A DNA stretch of 7,407 nt, taken from NCBI GenBank assembly GCA_012727415.1, contig JAAYHI010000099.1:1-7407 (forward strand), written 5' to 3'. The stretch is from Bacillota bacterium. GTDB taxonomy: Bacteria > Bacillota > Proteinivoracia > UBA4975. Positions 6,496-7,407 of this stretch are shown piece by piece; within the stretch, counting starts at the first letter, position 1, and each line of letters starts with the position of its first letter. A program made the position numbers and the translations under genes. The notes beneath the pieces were generated by a model. The model made no database searches and was not told the origin of the DNA. It worked only from the letters and a program-made list of their open reading frames with translations.

Positions 6496-7407
6496 CTATT
6501 TATATGCGCTGATGGTTCCCCAGGCTTTGTTGTTGAAATCCAGCATTGTGGCGGAAAAGGATTGCCCATCTCCAGAGAAGGTAAAGACTGCGCCGGCAAT
6601 ATTCGCTTCGCCTGTGGACCGCACAAAATAGCTGTTGTTGATGTACGTGCTTCCCGTCGCGTCATTGGAACAGACAATCTTGTAGTAGGCTCCGTCGCCG
6701 AAATCCCTTTCGAAGGTAACCACCGTTGTCACATCAATATCAGCGCCGGTTTCCGTTACCTGGAGAACGCCGGTATAGACTCCCGAAAAATCTATCTTTT
6801 CTTCGGGGAGTATAATCTTGACGTCAAAGCTTTCGGAGACCCCCGCTCCCGCCTGGGAGGTAACAACCACCAAGTATACGGCCTTGCTGTCGGCGGAGCC
6901 CTTAAGCCCGGACAGTGAGCTGCCGCAGTTCTTCACGTTACGGCCCTCGGCCGAAATCACTGTGACGGAAGCACCCTGGCATTCCACTTTGGGATTGACT
7001 CCATCGGGGAGTTTTTTGAGGTCATCGGCGTCAAAGGTAATGGCCACCAGTCGGCACCCCTGACCGTTGATGGTAACAGTTGCCGAGCCGAGGACAATCT
7101 CCTCTCCCTTTGCCTTCTGGGCCAAATCATTGGCATTGGGGATGCGCAGCTTCAGGGTGGTGCCCACATCGGCGCCATAGACGCCGGTGCTGAGGTTCTT
7201 ATGCAGGATATAGGCCCCTTCCTGGCCAACCTGTCCCGAAGCCAGGGCGGTATAGTATTCGTGGGCCCAGCCGGAGGGGTCGCCCACCGCGGCAATTAGC
7301 GCCTCTTGGGTGCCGCCCTTCTCGTATACTGTCTTAATCCAAGCGTCGCCCCCTTTCCTTTGGCAGAGGAAGGCTATCAGCGGAGAGCGGGCGTAGCCGT
7401 CCTGGGC
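6496..7407 (-). CDS. C-terminal part of a second secreted peptidase-like paralog (cut by right edge)
   Basis: The reading frame is open from 7407 to the TAG at 6496, giving 303 visible residues; the N-terminus lies outside. A GTG at 7287 is only an internal Val: 40 codons upstream of it continue the homology. The protein aligns with the 692-aa metallopeptidase from the helical region onward. Visible pairs are QDGYARSPL with EEGYVRAAL, GDPSGWAHEYY with GDPSEYAVDFF, and YILHKNL with YILHSQI. A beta-rich domain with INGQGCRLVAITFDADDL (113-130) follows, then a C-terminal domain (203-303) with EKIDFSGVYTGV and TTVVTF matching EKVPFSGTYKGV and TTVVTF. The HExxH region of this copy, if present, is off-window, so catalytic status is unknown. 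It is the first visible gene of the envelope operon. Confidence 0.8.
   Translation of the reverse strand, partial: AQDGYARSPLIAFLCQRKGGDAWIKTVYEKGGTQEALIAAVGDPSGWAHEYYTALASGQVGQEGAYILHKNLSTGVYGADVGTTLKLRIPNANDLAQKAKGEEIVLGSATVTINGQGCRLVAITFDADDLKKLPDGVNPKVECQGASVTVISAEGRNVKNCGSSLSGLKGSADSKAVYLVVVTSQAGAGVSESFDVKIILPEEKIDFSGVYTGVLQVTETGADIDVTTVVTFERDFGDGAYYKIVCSNDATGSTYINNSYFVRSTGEANIAGAVFTFSGDGQSFSATMLDFNNKAWGTISAYK

Noticed and set aside
6496..7287. GTG at 7287 as the start of the right-edge gene
   Set aside because: The frame stays open to the edge and the 40 upstream codons align with the paralogous peptidase (QDGYARSPL with EEGYVRAAL), so the gene is truncated by the window.

Overview
The window is a compact bacterial segment with nearly every gene on the minus strand, so transcription runs right to left. 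Strong AGGAGG-type ribosome binding sites, occasional TTG starts, translationally coupled genes, a DUF362/ferredoxin protein and a mid-range GC content together suggest a Gram-positive anaerobe of the Firmicutes (Clostridia-like). This is an inference from style and gene content; no rRNA or other phylogenetic marker is present.

Right part (7407 down to about 2691) is one cell-envelope operon of at least five genes. In transcription order these are: (a) the C-terminal part of a large protein cut by the right edge; (b) a membrane-anchored extracytoplasmic protein of about 206 aa; (c) a 692-aa membrane-anchored HExxH-x18-E zinc metallopeptidase; (d) a four-helix membrane protein of about 136 aa; (e) a two-helix membrane protein of 201 aa with a DUF3592-like outer domain and a C-terminal four-cysteine zinc ribbon. 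Genes lie 18 to 45 nt apart, or overlap in the case of d/e, and the run ends in a clear intrinsic terminator that touches the last stop codon. Proteins (a) and (c) are paralogs over the whole visible length of (a): the helical region after the catalytic motif, a beta-rich domain and a roughly 100-residue C-terminal domain. The last 30 or so residues of (b) resemble the end of the same domain. No known named system matches this set; the most economical reading is a surface proteolysis or envelope-maintenance cluster of unknown substrate.

Middle part (about 2460 to 2690) is an AT-rich spacer with a candidate minus-strand promoter and an 18-codon ORF behind a very good ribosome binding site.

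Left part (2459 down to 141) is a tightly coupled three-gene operon: a DUF362 protein with a two-cluster ferredoxin tail, a GNAT acetyltransferase, and an AlkA/HhH-GPD type DNA glycosylase. At the extreme left a hairpin followed by six T on the plus strand marks the end of a convergent plus-strand gene whose body lies outside the window. No tRNA, rRNA, CRISPR array, insertion sequence or attachment site was seen.
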